A stretch of 64,000 nt of DNA from Dethiosulfatarculus sandiegensis (GCF_000931935.2 NZ_AZAC01000014.1:248001-312000), one strand, 5' to 3'; positions 32,353 through 42,056 are shown, numbered from the stretch's first letter. Translations and numbers: made by a program. Notes: generated by a model not told the origin, from the letters alone.

Positions 32353-35300
32353 TCATTTCTCAGGTTTTTTGGCCGCCTTTCTTCTGGGAAGCCTGTAATC
32401 CCATTTCACCCAGTATCCGCCCTGACCCAGGCATTTGTAGCCCCAGCGCAACCAGGACAGCAGGGAAAAGGCCAGCCACAGCGCCCAGGCCAGCATAACA
32501 CCCTGAAAAGCCAGTCCGGGCAGGGTCCACACCCTGGGCCTGGGCATGATTCCGCTGATCCGGTCCTGGGTCCAGTTTAGGTTAAAGGCGCTGCTGTTGT
32601 TACCGAGTATCTGCATGTCCGGTATACCCAAAAGCCCCTGTTCAATGGCCGAGTACATCCCGGCCAGGGCTGCGAAGGTCAAGAGGACCAATACCACCTG
32701 CACGCTGTTAAAGGTAAACCAGGTCGCCTTGGGGGGATTCTGAGCCCTTTTCCCCAAAAGAATAAGCCAGGCCACCACCACCAGGGCCATGACCGGGTGA
32801 ACCTGGGTGAGCCCCAGGCCCAGGAGCATCCATTGCCAGGTCTTTAACGGGGTGAGCCTGGTTTTGCCGAGTCCCCAGCCCGCCAAAATAATCACCGCCA
32901 AATAACTCCAGAATAAAACCGCGGGTCCCATGGTGGGGCCGCTGGCCCACAGGATCCAGCGATCCGTTGGCAGCTTAAGGTTTATCCTGGCGTTTACCGC
33001 GCCTGTTCCCAGATCCACTTGAGGGCCTCTTAAAGCGGTAAAGGAGCCTCCGGGCTGACGCCATTCCAGGAAAACCTTTTGCCCGCCGGGGGTTAGGGGA
33101 ATGGTCAGCTTGCCTTGCTCCGGCCGGATGGGTTGCAATTTGTTTTTGATCTTGATCTGTTCCAGGTGGGCTTTTGGCGGCAGAGTGATGGTGTGCTGAC
33201 CTCCTTGGCTGCTTCTCAAATAAAGGGAGAGTTTAACCAGGTCAAAGCGGTTGCCCGGCAACCAGCTGAGGTGGGCCTGGTCAATGGTTGTGATGCGTCC
33301 CTTTACCGCCAGGGGTTTGGTTATATTGACTGTCAGCTCTTCTCCCGGCCAGGGGCGGAATTTGGGGGTGAAGCCGCCGGTTCGGTTCTGCCTGGCCACC
33401 ATGGGGATCCCTTTGAAAGCGCTGTGCCATATGGGGCTTATCCTAAGGGTCCAGGTCTCTGTCCAGTTGGTTTGTTGAGCCGCCTTCAGCTTTAACTCCG
33501 GAATCGTTTCCAGGCTGGAGGTGAAATAGGCCTGCCCTTGATTGGGCGCCAAGCTTATTTCAACCTGTTTATTTTGCACCTTAATACCAGGCGTATTCAC
33601 TGTTTCGTTTGCTAATATGGGCAATCTGATCAAGGCCGGCTCCCCGGTGGGGGTGAGACGTTTGATTATGGTGTTCACCTGCCAGGTGAGCCCAAGGGTA
33701 AACTCCCTTTCAACCTGGAAAAAAGCCGGCAAACGTACGGATTCAGGCCTGGAGCGGCCTGCCACCTGGTTTGTCCGCTTGAGCTGAAGGGCGGCTCCGG
33801 CCTGTCCCCGGGGCCCCAATCCGCTTATCTCCCAGCCCGGCGCCGTCACGTTGACCTTCTTGGGACGCAAGGGGAGATTAATGCTGAACCTGTCCAACCC
33901 GTTTATTTTTGCCTGCAACAGAAATCGGTTTACCCCCTTGGGAACCAGGGCCCACATGATTCCGTTTTTATCTCTGGTCAGGCCCGGAGCGGGGTTATCG
34001 TTCAGAAAAACCTTTGTGAAGCCCCAGTCCGTTTGAGCGCCCGGTAAAGGTATGGCCGTATCGATTTCTGCCTGAGCTTCAAGCAGTATGGTCAGTTCAT
34101 TTGCATCTGCCTTAAGTTGCATTCTGGAGAAAACCGCACAGTTGGGGAAGCAGTCATGGGGCTTCAGCAGCCTGGCTTTCAGCTCTTTTAGAAGAGATTC
34201 CGGCGGGTAGGCAGAATCAGCGGCCTGGGCCTTTTGAAGCGGGATGAGCAAGAGGCCTGCCAAGAGACAGGCCACGCCGAAATATTTGAGTAATCCTTTG
34301 CAACTCCCCTTGGGGATGATCAGGGCGGCGAGTATGGCCGCCACCAGAATAACTCTGAGCCAGGCCAGGATAAGGTTGATTGTGGGGCAGAAAAGATAGA
34401 GCCTCAACTTGTGATCCTTATCCACCGGCCCGTTCCAGGACAGATTGACCGAGCGCCAGCGCCAGTCGGGCAGCCCGGGTCCGGTCTGAACAAGGGCGTT
34501 GGGATCGGTCATGGTGATGGGTTTTCGCTTTATATTTGCCCGTCCCATTTGTTTCTGTTGCGAGCGGTAAAGGACTTTTGCCTTGCTCGGAGCCTGCATC
34601 ACCCTGGCAGGCGCCTTTTTCATTCGGGGCGCAGGCGCGGGCGCCGACTTTTCCATCATATCGGCGCTCTCGTCTTCTGAAAAGGAGAATATGGTCGGCG
34701 CCACAGATGTGAAATAATAATCAGGCCTTTCCAATTGTGGATAAAGCCCCACTCTGGCCTGGTTCACTATAAAGGGAATTGCCACCACTAAAAGAAGACC
34801 GGCCGTCACCCAGCGGGTGAAATCCATCAGGCGTTTCAAATTGCCTTGGGGCAGGAGTCTGAACAGGGCCAGGGCCGCCAGTAAATAGAGCCAGGTGAAT
34901 TGCGGGGCGGCCGGTTCGTGAAAGGAAAGCCCCACCCCGAAAAAGGTGATGATCCCCCAGCCCCAGTTTAAGAGCCGCCATACCGCCAGGCTGATGATCA
35001 AAACCAAAAAGATATCCAAAAGGCTCCATCTCTTCAGCAGGCTGTTTGACACCTGGTCCACCCCTTTGGCGCAAAGGAGCTTCCACCCCGGCGGAAGCCT
35101 TAAGCTGAGTGAGGCCTTTTGAAAGTCATGATCCCAGCCCACAGCTTGAATTTCCTGTTTTTCAAGGGGCATGGTTGACTCGGCTGTGAGTTCTAAGCGT
35201 CCCTGTCTCAATTCCACTCCGGGGTTGGATTCAGGTGTCAACCTGGTAATGAGGCGGTCACGGCCCGAGACGCTCACCCTGCCGAGTTGAGCAGGGGGAT

Positions 35301-36459
35301 TAAGCCCAAGCCGCCAGCTTTGGCTGAGCACTCCGGAGATGCGGTCCTCTACAGTGAAACCTTGGCCATTGAAATCAAGCCACCAGGTGCGATTTATGGT
35401 GAGGCGGTCCGGAGCCGGATCCGCCTCTCCCCTACGCAGGGTTTTAAAGGCAAGGGTGTCTTGGGGGTTCATCACCCTTGCCCTGTATCTGCGCCAGGCC
35501 TGGGGAAGCTCTGTCTGCCCCGGGTCAATGGGAACTCCCCCGTCTAGTTTCACCATGCGCAGTTGGTTTTCTGCGGCAAAGGCCCAGACCTCTGGACCGA
35601 ACGCCGCTTTTACAGGGCCGATTTTATTCACCGGCCCGGGAAACCTGGCCAGGATTTCAATAATAAAACGCCCCGGTTTTGCCTGTAGGGTCAACTCGCC
35701 CTTACTGTTTAAGCGGGCGGGGACAGGGCTGTTCAGCCTCATGGGAATGGTATGGGGCAACAGGATGTCTTTGAGGGAGATTTCCCGTTGTTCTCCCGCC
35801 AGATTCAGGCTCAGCCGGGTTGTGACCAGCATGGGAATGGAATCCTGCAAAAGGCGGTTTATACGCAGCTTGACCGTGGATTCAGCCTTCCGGGGCTTGG
35901 TCTTGCCTGTGAGCCACAGGGCTCCGTTTTTATCAAAAACAGGTTTTTCCTGCGGCTTGCCGGAGATGGACAGTTTGACTAGGCCGCTCTGGGCCGGGAT
36001 GTGGATAGTTTCCGGCATCCTGGGCCAGTTAAACCTGCCCGTAACCTGGTGACTGCCCGCCGGAGCCTTTATACAGGGTCTGTTCCCACGGGATATGACC
36101 GGTGCAAAATTACCGTTTAACTGCACGTCTTGGGGCCACTCGTCTTCCCCTCCCGGCAGGATAAGCCATGTTTGTGCGGTGAGCAGCCAATCTTGCCTGA
36201 ACTCACCTTGAGTGTCATCAACCGCCAGATCAAGCCTGCTGGGCCAGGCGCAGATGTGCGCCCCTGGGTCATTAAACCGGGCCGGACAGGTCTGGCTTTC
36301 CTGGCCGTACATCACCCATTTTTGCCAGGTTTTCAGTTCCTGCGGGATATGGATTTGCTCTGAATCAGTCGTTTTTGCCGGGGAAGAGGGGGATAAACAA
36401 AAAAGTTGAACAATGAGCAGGCAAAGCCAAAGGGCGCCTGCCTTTTTGGTCAAGATCAT
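32353..36459 (-). CDS. Very large envelope protein, family not recognised
   Basis: 1368 aa. The start at 36459 gives a signal peptide (MILTKKAGALWLCLLIVQLF) with GGAG seven bases upstream. Residues 30-490 are beta-rich and extracytoplasmic. A cluster of membrane helices follows (about 495-600), then a basic Pro/Ala/Met/Lys-rich stretch with the repeated-looking PDWRWRSVNLSWNGPVD segment. A further pair of helices lies near 735-780, a second beta-rich extracytoplasmic region from 790 to 1240, and two or three C-terminal helices end in a lysine-rich tail. The two halves look like diverged repeats of the same plan. I recognise no enzyme motif. No partner gene on this strand. Function unknown; export or surface assembly is a guess. 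Confidence 0.75.
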   Translation of the reverse strand: MILTKKAGALWLCLLIVQLFCLSPSSPAKTTDSEQIHIPQELKTWQKWVMYGQESQTCPARFNDPGAHICAWPSRLDLAVDDTQGEFRQDWLLTAQTWLILPGGEDEWPQDVQLNGNFAPVISRGNRPCIKAPAGSHQVTGRFNWPRMPETIHIPAQSGLVKLSISGKPQEKPVFDKNGALWLTGKTKPRKAESTVKLRINRLLQDSIPMLVTTRLSLNLAGEQREISLKDILLPHTIPMRLNSPVPARLNSKGELTLQAKPGRFIIEILARFPGPVNKIGPVKAAFGPEVWAFAAENQLRMVKLDGGVPIDPGQTELPQAWRRYRARVMNPQDTLAFKTLRRGEADPAPDRLTINRTWWLDFNGQGFTVEDRISGVLSQSWRLGLNPPAQLGRVSVSGRDRLITRLTPESNPGVELRQGRLELTAESTMPLEKQEIQAVGWDHDFQKASLSLRLPPGWKLLCAKGVDQVSNSLLKRWSLLDIFLVLIISLAVWRLLNWGWGIITFFGVGLSFHEPAAPQFTWLYLLAALALFRLLPQGNLKRLMDFTRWVTAGLLLVVAIPFIVNQARVGLYPQLERPDYYFTSVAPTIFSFSEDESADMMEKSAPAPAPRMKKAPARVMQAPSKAKVLYRSQQKQMGRANIKRKPITMTDPNALVQTGPGLPDWRWRSVNLSWNGPVDKDHKLRLYLFCPTINLILAWLRVILVAAILAALIIPKGSCKGLLKYFGVACLLAGLLLIPLQKAQAADSAYPPESLLKELKARLLKPHDCFPNCAVFSRMQLKADANELTILLEAQAEIDTAIPLPGAQTDWGFTKVFLNDNPAPGLTRDKNGIMWALVPKGVNRFLLQAKINGLDRFSINLPLRPKKVNVTAPGWEISGLGPRGQAGAALQLKRTNQVAGRSRPESVRLPAFFQVEREFTLGLTWQVNTIIKRLTPTGEPALIRLPILANETVNTPGIKVQNKQVEISLAPNQGQAYFTSSLETIPELKLKAAQQTNWTETWTLRISPIWHSAFKGIPMVARQNRTGGFTPKFRPWPGEELTVNITKPLAVKGRITTIDQAHLSWLPGNRFDLVKLSLYLRSSQGGQHTITLPPKAHLEQIKIKNKLQPIRPEQGKLTIPLTPGGQKVFLEWRQPGGSFTALRGPQVDLGTGAVNARINLKLPTDRWILWASGPTMGPAVLFWSYLAVIILAGWGLGKTRLTPLKTWQWMLLGLGLTQVHPVMALVVVAWLILLGKRAQNPPKATWFTFNSVQVVLVLLTFAALAGMYSAIEQGLLGIPDMQILGNNSSAFNLNWTQDRISGIMPRPRVWTLPGLAFQGVMLAWALWLAFSLLSWLRWGYKCLGQGGYWVKWDYRLPRRKAAKKPEK

Positions 36460-36588
36460 TTTGCTTCTCCAGAGATGTCCCAATAAGGGGGAAAACAGAT
36501 GATTATTCAATTCAGTTTAACACACAAAAAGACCTGATCTTAATTAATGGAAATAAAGCTTTTGATTTAACGCTTAGATTGATGTTTT

Positions 36589-36617
36589 TTGACTTGTTTA
36601 TGTAAATTTCTTTTTAT
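36589..36617 (+). promoter_or_regulatory. Possible sigma-70 promoter
   Basis: TTGACT, a 17-base spacer and TTTTAT, about 65 bp before the ATG of the small membrane protein at 36681. The -35 is good; the -10 matches at four of six positions. It lies in a 220-bp AT-rich gap between divergent genes with nothing else recognisable. Confidence 0.4.
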
Positions 36618-36680
36618 GACAAATAATCAGCCGGGACAGTCGGCGCTTTTCGCATGTATTATTTTTGCTGGAGATGAAAA

Positions 36681-36926
36681 ATGAATCCCCCGGCCGCGGC
36701 CAGGCTTGCCATAGCCGGCTTGACAGTGCTGTGGCTGATAAGGACCTTGGGCGCCTTTCACCTCTGGGTCTTCACCCGGAATTATCCAGTGGGCGTGGCT
36801 GTGATTCTCTCCTTTTTGGCTGCATGTTGTTTAAGCCTGTTTTTTGTTACTTTTTTCTTTTTTTCCAAAAAGATTCTCCAAGACCGTCTGATGAAAGCAA
36901 GCCTTTGGGCCTGGCGGGCAGCTTAA
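36681..36926 (+). CDS. Small two-span membrane protein
   Basis: 81 aa, two hydrophobic helices (about 8-28 and 38-62), the second rich in phenylalanine, and a basic tail. GGAG lies six bases before the ATG and a plausible promoter lies upstream. No family recognised. The gene heads a run of four membrane-protein genes in one direction, ending in a permease and its partner, so it may be an accessory subunit. Confidence 0.6.
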   Translation: MNPPAAARLAIAGLTVLWLIRTLGAFHLWVFTRNYPVGVAVILSFLAACCLSLFFVTFFFFSKKILQDRLMKASLWAWRAA

Positions 36927-36942
36927 TGGGCCTTTTATACGG

Positions 36943-37287
36943 GTGAGAGGCATGGCTTTGGTTTTTGATTTGCCTTTCCCCCGGCTCCTGATTGATTGTG
37001 GAGGATTGAATGCGCCGATCTCCTTGGCCGCGGAAAAAGGAAATATATATCTGCTAAGGGCCAATACATGGGCTCCGACTGGTATGTCTTTGGCTTGCCT
37101 GGTTCAGGTGGGGGCCCTGGCGGCATTTTGGGCTCGAATAAATAATCCTTGGATGGTGCGGGAATTTAGCGGAACCCGGCAAGCCGTGCTGGGGGGCTGG
37201 GTCTTTGCCAGCCTGGGCCTTTTGATCTTTATGTTTTTCTTTTTTATGTTATTAAAACAATATAAGATTAGCTCCCGTCTGGTCTGA
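36943..37287 (+). CDS. Membrane protein of unknown family
   Basis: 114 aa (GTG start; an ATG three codons on at 36952 is an alternative). Two hydrophobic helices lie at about 46-66 and 85-106, the latter phenylalanine-rich (LLIFMFFFFMLLK), and a basic tail follows. It is 16 bp after the preceding small membrane protein and 61 bp before the permease. Not recognised. The shared two-helix design with its neighbour suggests the two work together. Confidence 0.5.
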   Translation: MRGMALVFDLPFPRLLIDCGGLNAPISLAAEKGNIYLLRANTWAPTGMSLACLVQVGALAAFWARINNPWMVREFSGTRQAVLGGWVFASLGLLIFMFFFFMLLKQYKISSRLV

Positions 37288-37348
37288 TTTTTTTCAGATA
37301 AAGATATGCCTTTTATTACCCGGCCCATGAACTCGGCAAGGTGCTCAA

Positions 37349-38284
37349 TTGTCTGCTATGCCCGAAGGAATAGACCTTTTTTTTCGTATAACCCTGGCCA
37401 TTTTTCTGGAGGCCGCTCCTTTTTTGCTGTTGGGATCTTTTTTGGGGGCTGTGCTGGAATTTTTCGTGAGCCCCGAACGCATGGAGCGCCTGTTGCCCAA
37501 AAATCGGGCGGCCGAGGTTCTGGCCGGGCTTTTGGGGGGCATGGTCTTGCCGACCTGTGAATGCGGAGTTGTACCCATAGCCAAAAGGCTTTTACATAAA
37601 GGCGCAACGCCCGCCTTTGCCGTCACTTATATGCTGGCCGCGCCGGTTATCAATCCCGTGGTTATTGCCTCCACCTATGTTGCCTTTCAAGGCAACTGGA
37701 CCATGGTTTGGGGCAGATGCCTTTTAGTGGCCTTGACCGCAGGCTGCATGGGGCTTTTCCTGGGCAGACACCCGGCCATTGCCCTTCTGCTGCCTGAGGC
37801 AAGGAATCCTGAGCCTGCCTGCGGGTGTTGTCATCACCACCATGAATCCTGCGGCCACGAACATGAAACAGAGCGGCCGAGGCTTGTGGGGGTGCTGTTA
37901 CACGCAGGGGATGAATTTTTAGGCATGGTCAAGTTCTTATTGCTTGGTTCTTTGGCTGCCGCCGCCTTTAAAACCTGGCTCCCGCCTCATGTGGTGACCT
38001 GGTTTATGGAAAATGTCTGGCTTTCCGTGCTGGGCATGATGCTTCTGGCTGTGCTGCTTTCAGTATGTTCAGAGGCGGATGCCTTTGTGGCCGCCGGTTT
38101 CAGCCAGTTCCCCATGGCGGCCCAGCTTTCCTTTTTAGCCCTGGGACCCATGTTTGACCTTAAACTCCTGGCCATGTTCACTTCTGTTTTCAGGCGGCCC
38201 GTGGTTCTTGGACTTTCCCTTTTGCCTTTTATCATGGTTTTTTGTTTGAGCCTTGTCTGGGCTTTGGTGGAGAGCTGGCTATGA
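37349..38284 (+). CDS. YraQ/YcgR-family permease with His/Cys-rich loop
   Basis: 311 aa, about eight spans. The family motif LPTCECGVVPIA (near residue 70) and a second-half SVCSEADAFVAAG are present. Between the two halves lies a cytoplasmic or periplasmic loop, CGCCHHHHESCGHEHE (about 157-172), which looks made to bind a soft or transition metal. The family includes the organoarsenical exporter ArsP and many uncharacterised permeases. TTG at 37349 fits an AAGG site; ATG at 37358 is the alternative. Its stop overlaps the start of a YcgQ-like gene, the usual partner in Bacillus. Confidence 0.82.
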   Translation: MSAMPEGIDLFFRITLAIFLEAAPFLLLGSFLGAVLEFFVSPERMERLLPKNRAAEVLAGLLGGMVLPTCECGVVPIAKRLLHKGATPAFAVTYMLAAPVINPVVIASTYVAFQGNWTMVWGRCLLVALTAGCMGLFLGRHPAIALLLPEARNPEPACGCCHHHHESCGHEHETERPRLVGVLLHAGDEFLGMVKFLLLGSLAAAAFKTWLPPHVVTWFMENVWLSVLGMMLLAVLLSVCSEADAFVAAGFSQFPMAAQLSFLALGPMFDLKLLAMFTSVFRRPVVLGLSLLPFIMVFCLSLVWALVESWL

Positions 38285-39036
38285 ACTTAAGGGGCATTAT
38301 TGTAATAAAGCCTTTTTGCTTGTTGTGCCTCGGCCTTTTCATGGTCTGTTTTCCCTTTTCCGAAGATTATTGGCTTTTATTAAATCCGAAGTTCAAGTGG
38401 CTTACCTTTAGCGCCGGTTTTGGACTGGTTGTTCTTGGAGCGACCGCCTTATGGGTTGTCGGCACAAAAAAGGCATGGCCAACCCTTTTGCTAATCGGCG
38501 TTTTGGCAACAGGGCTTTGGGGGATAAACGTTTTTTCCCCCCAGACGGACCATACGGCCGCGGCTCCCTGGAAGAAACCTGAAACTTCGGTTATCCATCA
38601 ATTCAATGGAGAAAGATACACACCTATTAATTTGGCTGAGCTGAATTTCCTTACTGAACAGCGCCCGGAGTCCCTGGACCGGGAGAGGTTTGTTTTCCAG
38701 GGCAAGGCAAGCCGGGTGCAAGGGTCGGGTAAAGGTGATTGGGTGGTTTTAAGGACCACGGTCTTTTGCTGTCTGGCCGATGCCGTGGCCATGGGCTTTG
38801 TTCTTGCCGAAAGTGATTTCAAGGGGATAAACCATGGGGATTGGGTTAAGGTTTATGCAAGGTTAATTCCCTGGTCTGATAAAGAAAAAAACATACCCCA
38901 GATCAGAACCAGGGGTGCGTTTTTTACTTCAATAAATCGTAACTTCCAGGTAAGAGCCGATAAGGTGGAAAAAATAAATCAGCCAAAGCTGCCATTTATT
39001 TTCGTGATTCACACTAAACCACCTTATACTTATTAG
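38281..39036 (+). CDS. YcgQ-like (DUF1980/TIGR03943) membrane protein
   Basis: 251 aa. Two or three N-terminal membrane helices (about 8-90) are followed by a globular domain with RFVFQGKASR...FCCLADAV...GDWVKVYARL, the signature of the YcgQ family that accompanies YcgR-type permeases. The FCCxADA motif offers conserved cysteines. ATGA overlap with the permease stop shows translational coupling. Probably an essential partner of the permease; the transported species is unknown. Confidence 0.8.
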   Translation: MNLRGIIVIKPFCLLCLGLFMVCFPFSEDYWLLLNPKFKWLTFSAGFGLVVLGATALWVVGTKKAWPTLLLIGVLATGLWGINVFSPQTDHTAAAPWKKPETSVIHQFNGERYTPINLAELNFLTEQRPESLDRERFVFQGKASRVQGSGKGDWVVLRTTVFCCLADAVAMGFVLAESDFKGINHGDWVKVYARLIPWSDKEKNIPQIRTRGAFFTSINRNFQVRADKVEKINQPKLPFIFVIHTKPPYTY

Positions 39037-39286
39037 TTATGAAGGCCAAGTTTTAGCACTGAAAGCTCTGGTAAAACCGTCTGGTTTGGTTCTGAATACA
39101 CCTTTCAATTGTTCATACCCTATTATTTTGCTGTGCAGTCAACCGTCGGGTTTGTTTGTTTTTTGCTCTAAAATTTTGTATATGACCGGAGATATAATAT
39201 CATTTAAAAAAGTACATTTATTACTTGAGTTAAAAGTTTGATGCCAGGGGGGGACTTTAAAAAAATTCGGGAGGAGGACTCCGATT

Positions 39287-41362
39287 ATGAACAAAATGAA
39301 ATTGGGAACCAAGCTTGTCGCTGCTTTTTTAGCGGTGGGTGTGATTCCATTTGCCGTGATCGGCCTCATATCCCTTTATAGTGCCTCCCAGGCATTGGAC
39401 GAGCAGGCCTTTGAACACATGCGGAGTGTGCGTCAGCTTAAAAAAATACAGATTGAAAATTATTTTGAAGACAAGATGAATCTGATGCGCGATGTGCAGA
39501 AAAACCTCCGTTTTATTCAAAGTATTGAAGCTTTTACTCAAGTTTTCCCTCAAGGATTGGAAAGCCCGGCCTACCGGCAGCTGTATGCCCAAAGGGTGGG
39601 CCCTCTCAAACTTTTTATGGATGTTTTCGGATTTTATGATGTCTTTCTGATTGATCTGGATGGAAATGTTGTTTTTACCGTTTCCAGAGAATCGGATCTC
39701 GGAGCAAACCTTAAAACCGGCAAGTTAAGCGACTCCGGTCTGGCCAGGGCTTTCAGAGAGGGATCCAGTCGGCCCATTTTGGTGGATTTTTCCTGGTACA
39801 CCCCTTCCAATGAGGCCGCCGCCTTTTTGGCCACTCCGGTAAATGATAATAACGGCAAATTTTTGGGAGTCGCCGCTTTTCAGGTTTCCTTGACTGCGAT
39901 TAACAAAATAATGCAGGAGCGCACCGGCCTGGGGCAGACAGGCGAGACCTATCTTTTAGGGCCGGATAAACGCATGCGCTCTGATTCTTTTCTTGATTCC
40001 CAGAACCGTTCGGTCAAGGCATCCTTTGCCGGCAATATCAAGGATAACGGGGTGGATACCGAGGCCAGCCGGGCCGCCTTGGGCGGTCAGATCGGCGAGG
40101 AATTGATCATTGACTACAACGGCAACTCGGTTCTTTCAGCCTATACGCCGGTTAAAATTGGAAATCTCAAATGGGCCCTGATGGCGGAGATCAATGAATC
40201 CGAGGCCTTTGCCGCTGTTTACACTCTGGAGTGGATCATGGGTGTGGTGGCCGTGATCGGCATTATCATTATTACAATCATGGCCCTTTTGGTGGCCCGA
40301 AGCCTGCGCAGGCCCATTGCCGCGGCTGTGGATGGGCTTAAGCTGGTGGCCCAAGGCGACTTCACCTTACAGCTCGAACAGGCATACCTGAAAAGGGGTG
40401 ATGAAATAGGCGATATGATGCGCGACCTCCAGGGCACGTCGGATAATTTATCCACCACCGTACAAGAAGTCATGCTCGCCACCAACGCTGTGGCAGACTC
40501 CACCAATGAGATCAGCCAGGGCAACCAGGACTTGAGCGAGCGCACCCAGCAGCAGGCCAGCGCCATTGAAGAGACGGCCAGCGCTGTGGAGCAGATGACC
40601 GGCTCGGTCAAGCACAATGCGGAAAACGCCCAAAACGCAAATGTCCTGGCTTCTCGCACTTCCACCATGGCCCAAGAGGGTGGGCAAGTGGTGGAAGAGA
40701 CGGTCACCGCCATGGAGGCTGTCACTGAGAGTAGTAATAAAATCAGCGAAATCACCAATCTGGTGAATGAGATAGCATTCCAGACCAATCTGTTGGCTTT
40801 GAACGCCGCAGTCGAGGCAGCCCGGGCCGGAGAGGCGGGCAGGGGATTCGCCGTGGTGGCGGGCGAGGTGCGCAACCTGGCCGGACGCTCGGCCTCTGCG
40901 GCCAAGGAGATCCAGGGCCTTATTACAGATACCGTGGGCAAGGTGGAACAGGGCAACGAACTGGTGGCCAAAAGTGGAAGCCTGCTTCATGAAATAATCG
41001 AAAACGTGCAGAACGTGGCAGGCACCATAGGCGAAATTTCAGCCAGCAGCCAGGAACAGGCCCAGGGTATTGACGAGATCAATAAAGCTGTGGCACAGAT
41101 GGATGATGCGGTGCAGCAAAACGCAGCCCTGGTGGAAGAGGCTGCCTCTTCAAGCGAGAACATGGCCGCCGCCGCCGAAGAGCTGAGAAGCCAGATGGCG
41201 CAGTTCAAGGTGCGGGGCCAGACAGGCGGCTCCCCAAAACCCAATAAGGCCAAGAGCCCTGCCGCCAAAAAGCCCAGTTTGGAACCTCCAGCCAAAAAGC
41301 AGGAGGAACCCAAGGATGATTTTTTTGACGACGGTGGGTTGGATGGATTTGAGCAGTTTTAA
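39287..41362 (+). CDS. Methyl-accepting chemotaxis protein
   Basis: 691 aa. N-terminal helix (about 10-30), periplasmic Cache-type ligand domain (about 35-300), second span (about 308-330), HAMP (about 330-385) and a long signalling coiled coil whose tip, EIAFQTNLLALNAAVEAARA, is the invariant hairpin contacting CheA/CheW. A linker rich in Pro and Lys leads to a C-terminal GFEQF, which fits the tethering pentapeptide pattern x-aromatic-x-x-aromatic used by CheR/CheB. GGGAGGAGG lies before the ATG. No che genes are adjacent, so it works with a chemotaxis system encoded elsewhere. Confidence 0.93.
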   Translation: MNKMKLGTKLVAAFLAVGVIPFAVIGLISLYSASQALDEQAFEHMRSVRQLKKIQIENYFEDKMNLMRDVQKNLRFIQSIEAFTQVFPQGLESPAYRQLYAQRVGPLKLFMDVFGFYDVFLIDLDGNVVFTVSRESDLGANLKTGKLSDSGLARAFREGSSRPILVDFSWYTPSNEAAAFLATPVNDNNGKFLGVAAFQVSLTAINKIMQERTGLGQTGETYLLGPDKRMRSDSFLDSQNRSVKASFAGNIKDNGVDTEASRAALGGQIGEELIIDYNGNSVLSAYTPVKIGNLKWALMAEINESEAFAAVYTLEWIMGVVAVIGIIIITIMALLVARSLRRPIAAAVDGLKLVAQGDFTLQLEQAYLKRGDEIGDMMRDLQGTSDNLSTTVQEVMLATNAVADSTNEISQGNQDLSERTQQQASAIEETASAVEQMTGSVKHNAENAQNANVLASRTSTMAQEGGQVVEETVTAMEAVTESSNKISEITNLVNEIAFQTNLLALNAAVEAARAGEAGRGFAVVAGEVRNLAGRSASAAKEIQGLITDTVGKVEQGNELVAKSGSLLHEIIENVQNVAGTIGEISASSQEQAQGIDEINKAVAQMDDAVQQNAALVEEAASSSENMAAAAEELRSQMAQFKVRGQTGGSPKPNKAKSPAAKKPSLEPPAKKQEEPKDDFFDDGGLDGFEQF

Positions 41363-41429
41363 GGTGTCTTAAAAGAAACTCAAAGGGACGGGGAGACGCC
41401 TTGTTATAATCTGTTGCATGGAGTTCGGC

Positions 41430-42056
41430 ATGACGCAAACAACTGAAGCTGTGGCAAAAGCCGCCACCTCCCTGGCCCGTAAAGATGTAGTCACCTTTTT
41501 GTACAATATGTACAACATGATTTCTCCGCCCCTTTGGCTCCACAGCAAGGAATTGGCCGATGCGGCCGAGGCCCTGGCCAAGGCCATGGGATGGGACGAG
41601 GAAAAGGTCAGGGTGGTTTATCTGGGTTGTCTGTTCCATGATGTTGGGCATTTGATGGTTCCCTCGCAACTGAGCTATTGGACCAAGGGAGCCATGCCCC
41701 CCAAGATGGATTTGGAGACGGAACATCCCAAGATGGGGATTAAGCTGCTTAATCGGGTGAAATGCCTGGAAGATATATTGCCTGTCATTAAGCATCACCA
41801 TGAAAACTTTGACGGCTCGGGTTTTCCGGACGGCCTGGAAGGGGCCCAGATACCGGAAGAAGCCAGGCTGGTGACGGTTGTCCATTCCTATCTGACTTTG
41901 ATCAGGGGCATGGGTTCAACCCCTCCCATGAGCGAGAGAGAGGCTCGTCAGGTGGTCCGGGAAGATGCGGGGATTCGTCTGGACCCTCGAATGGTGGAGG
42001 TCTTCATGGAAAACCTGCCCTCACTTGGCGCGGAAGATTACAGCCAGACCAAATAG
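41430..42056 (+). CDS. HD-GYP-like phosphohydrolase
   Basis: 208 aa. The HD pair is in GCLFHDVGH (near residue 70), followed by EHPKMG and HHHENFDGSGFPDGL, a GFP variant of the GYP motif, then PEEARLV. The family degrades cyclic di-GMP, but replacement of the usual 'HDIGK' lysine by His and of Tyr by Phe makes activity uncertain. It has no sensor or receiver domain. ATG at 41430 has GGAG six bases upstream; an ATG at 41418 lacks one. It is 68 bp after the chemoreceptor and may be co-transcribed. Confidence 0.78.
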   Translation: MTQTTEAVAKAATSLARKDVVTFLYNMYNMISPPLWLHSKELADAAEALAKAMGWDEEKVRVVYLGCLFHDVGHLMVPSQLSYWTKGAMPPKMDLETEHPKMGIKLLNRVKCLEDILPVIKHHHENFDGSGFPDGLEGAQIPEEARLVTVVHSYLTLIRGMGSTPPMSEREARQVVREDAGIRLDPRMVEVFMENLPSLGAEDYSQTK

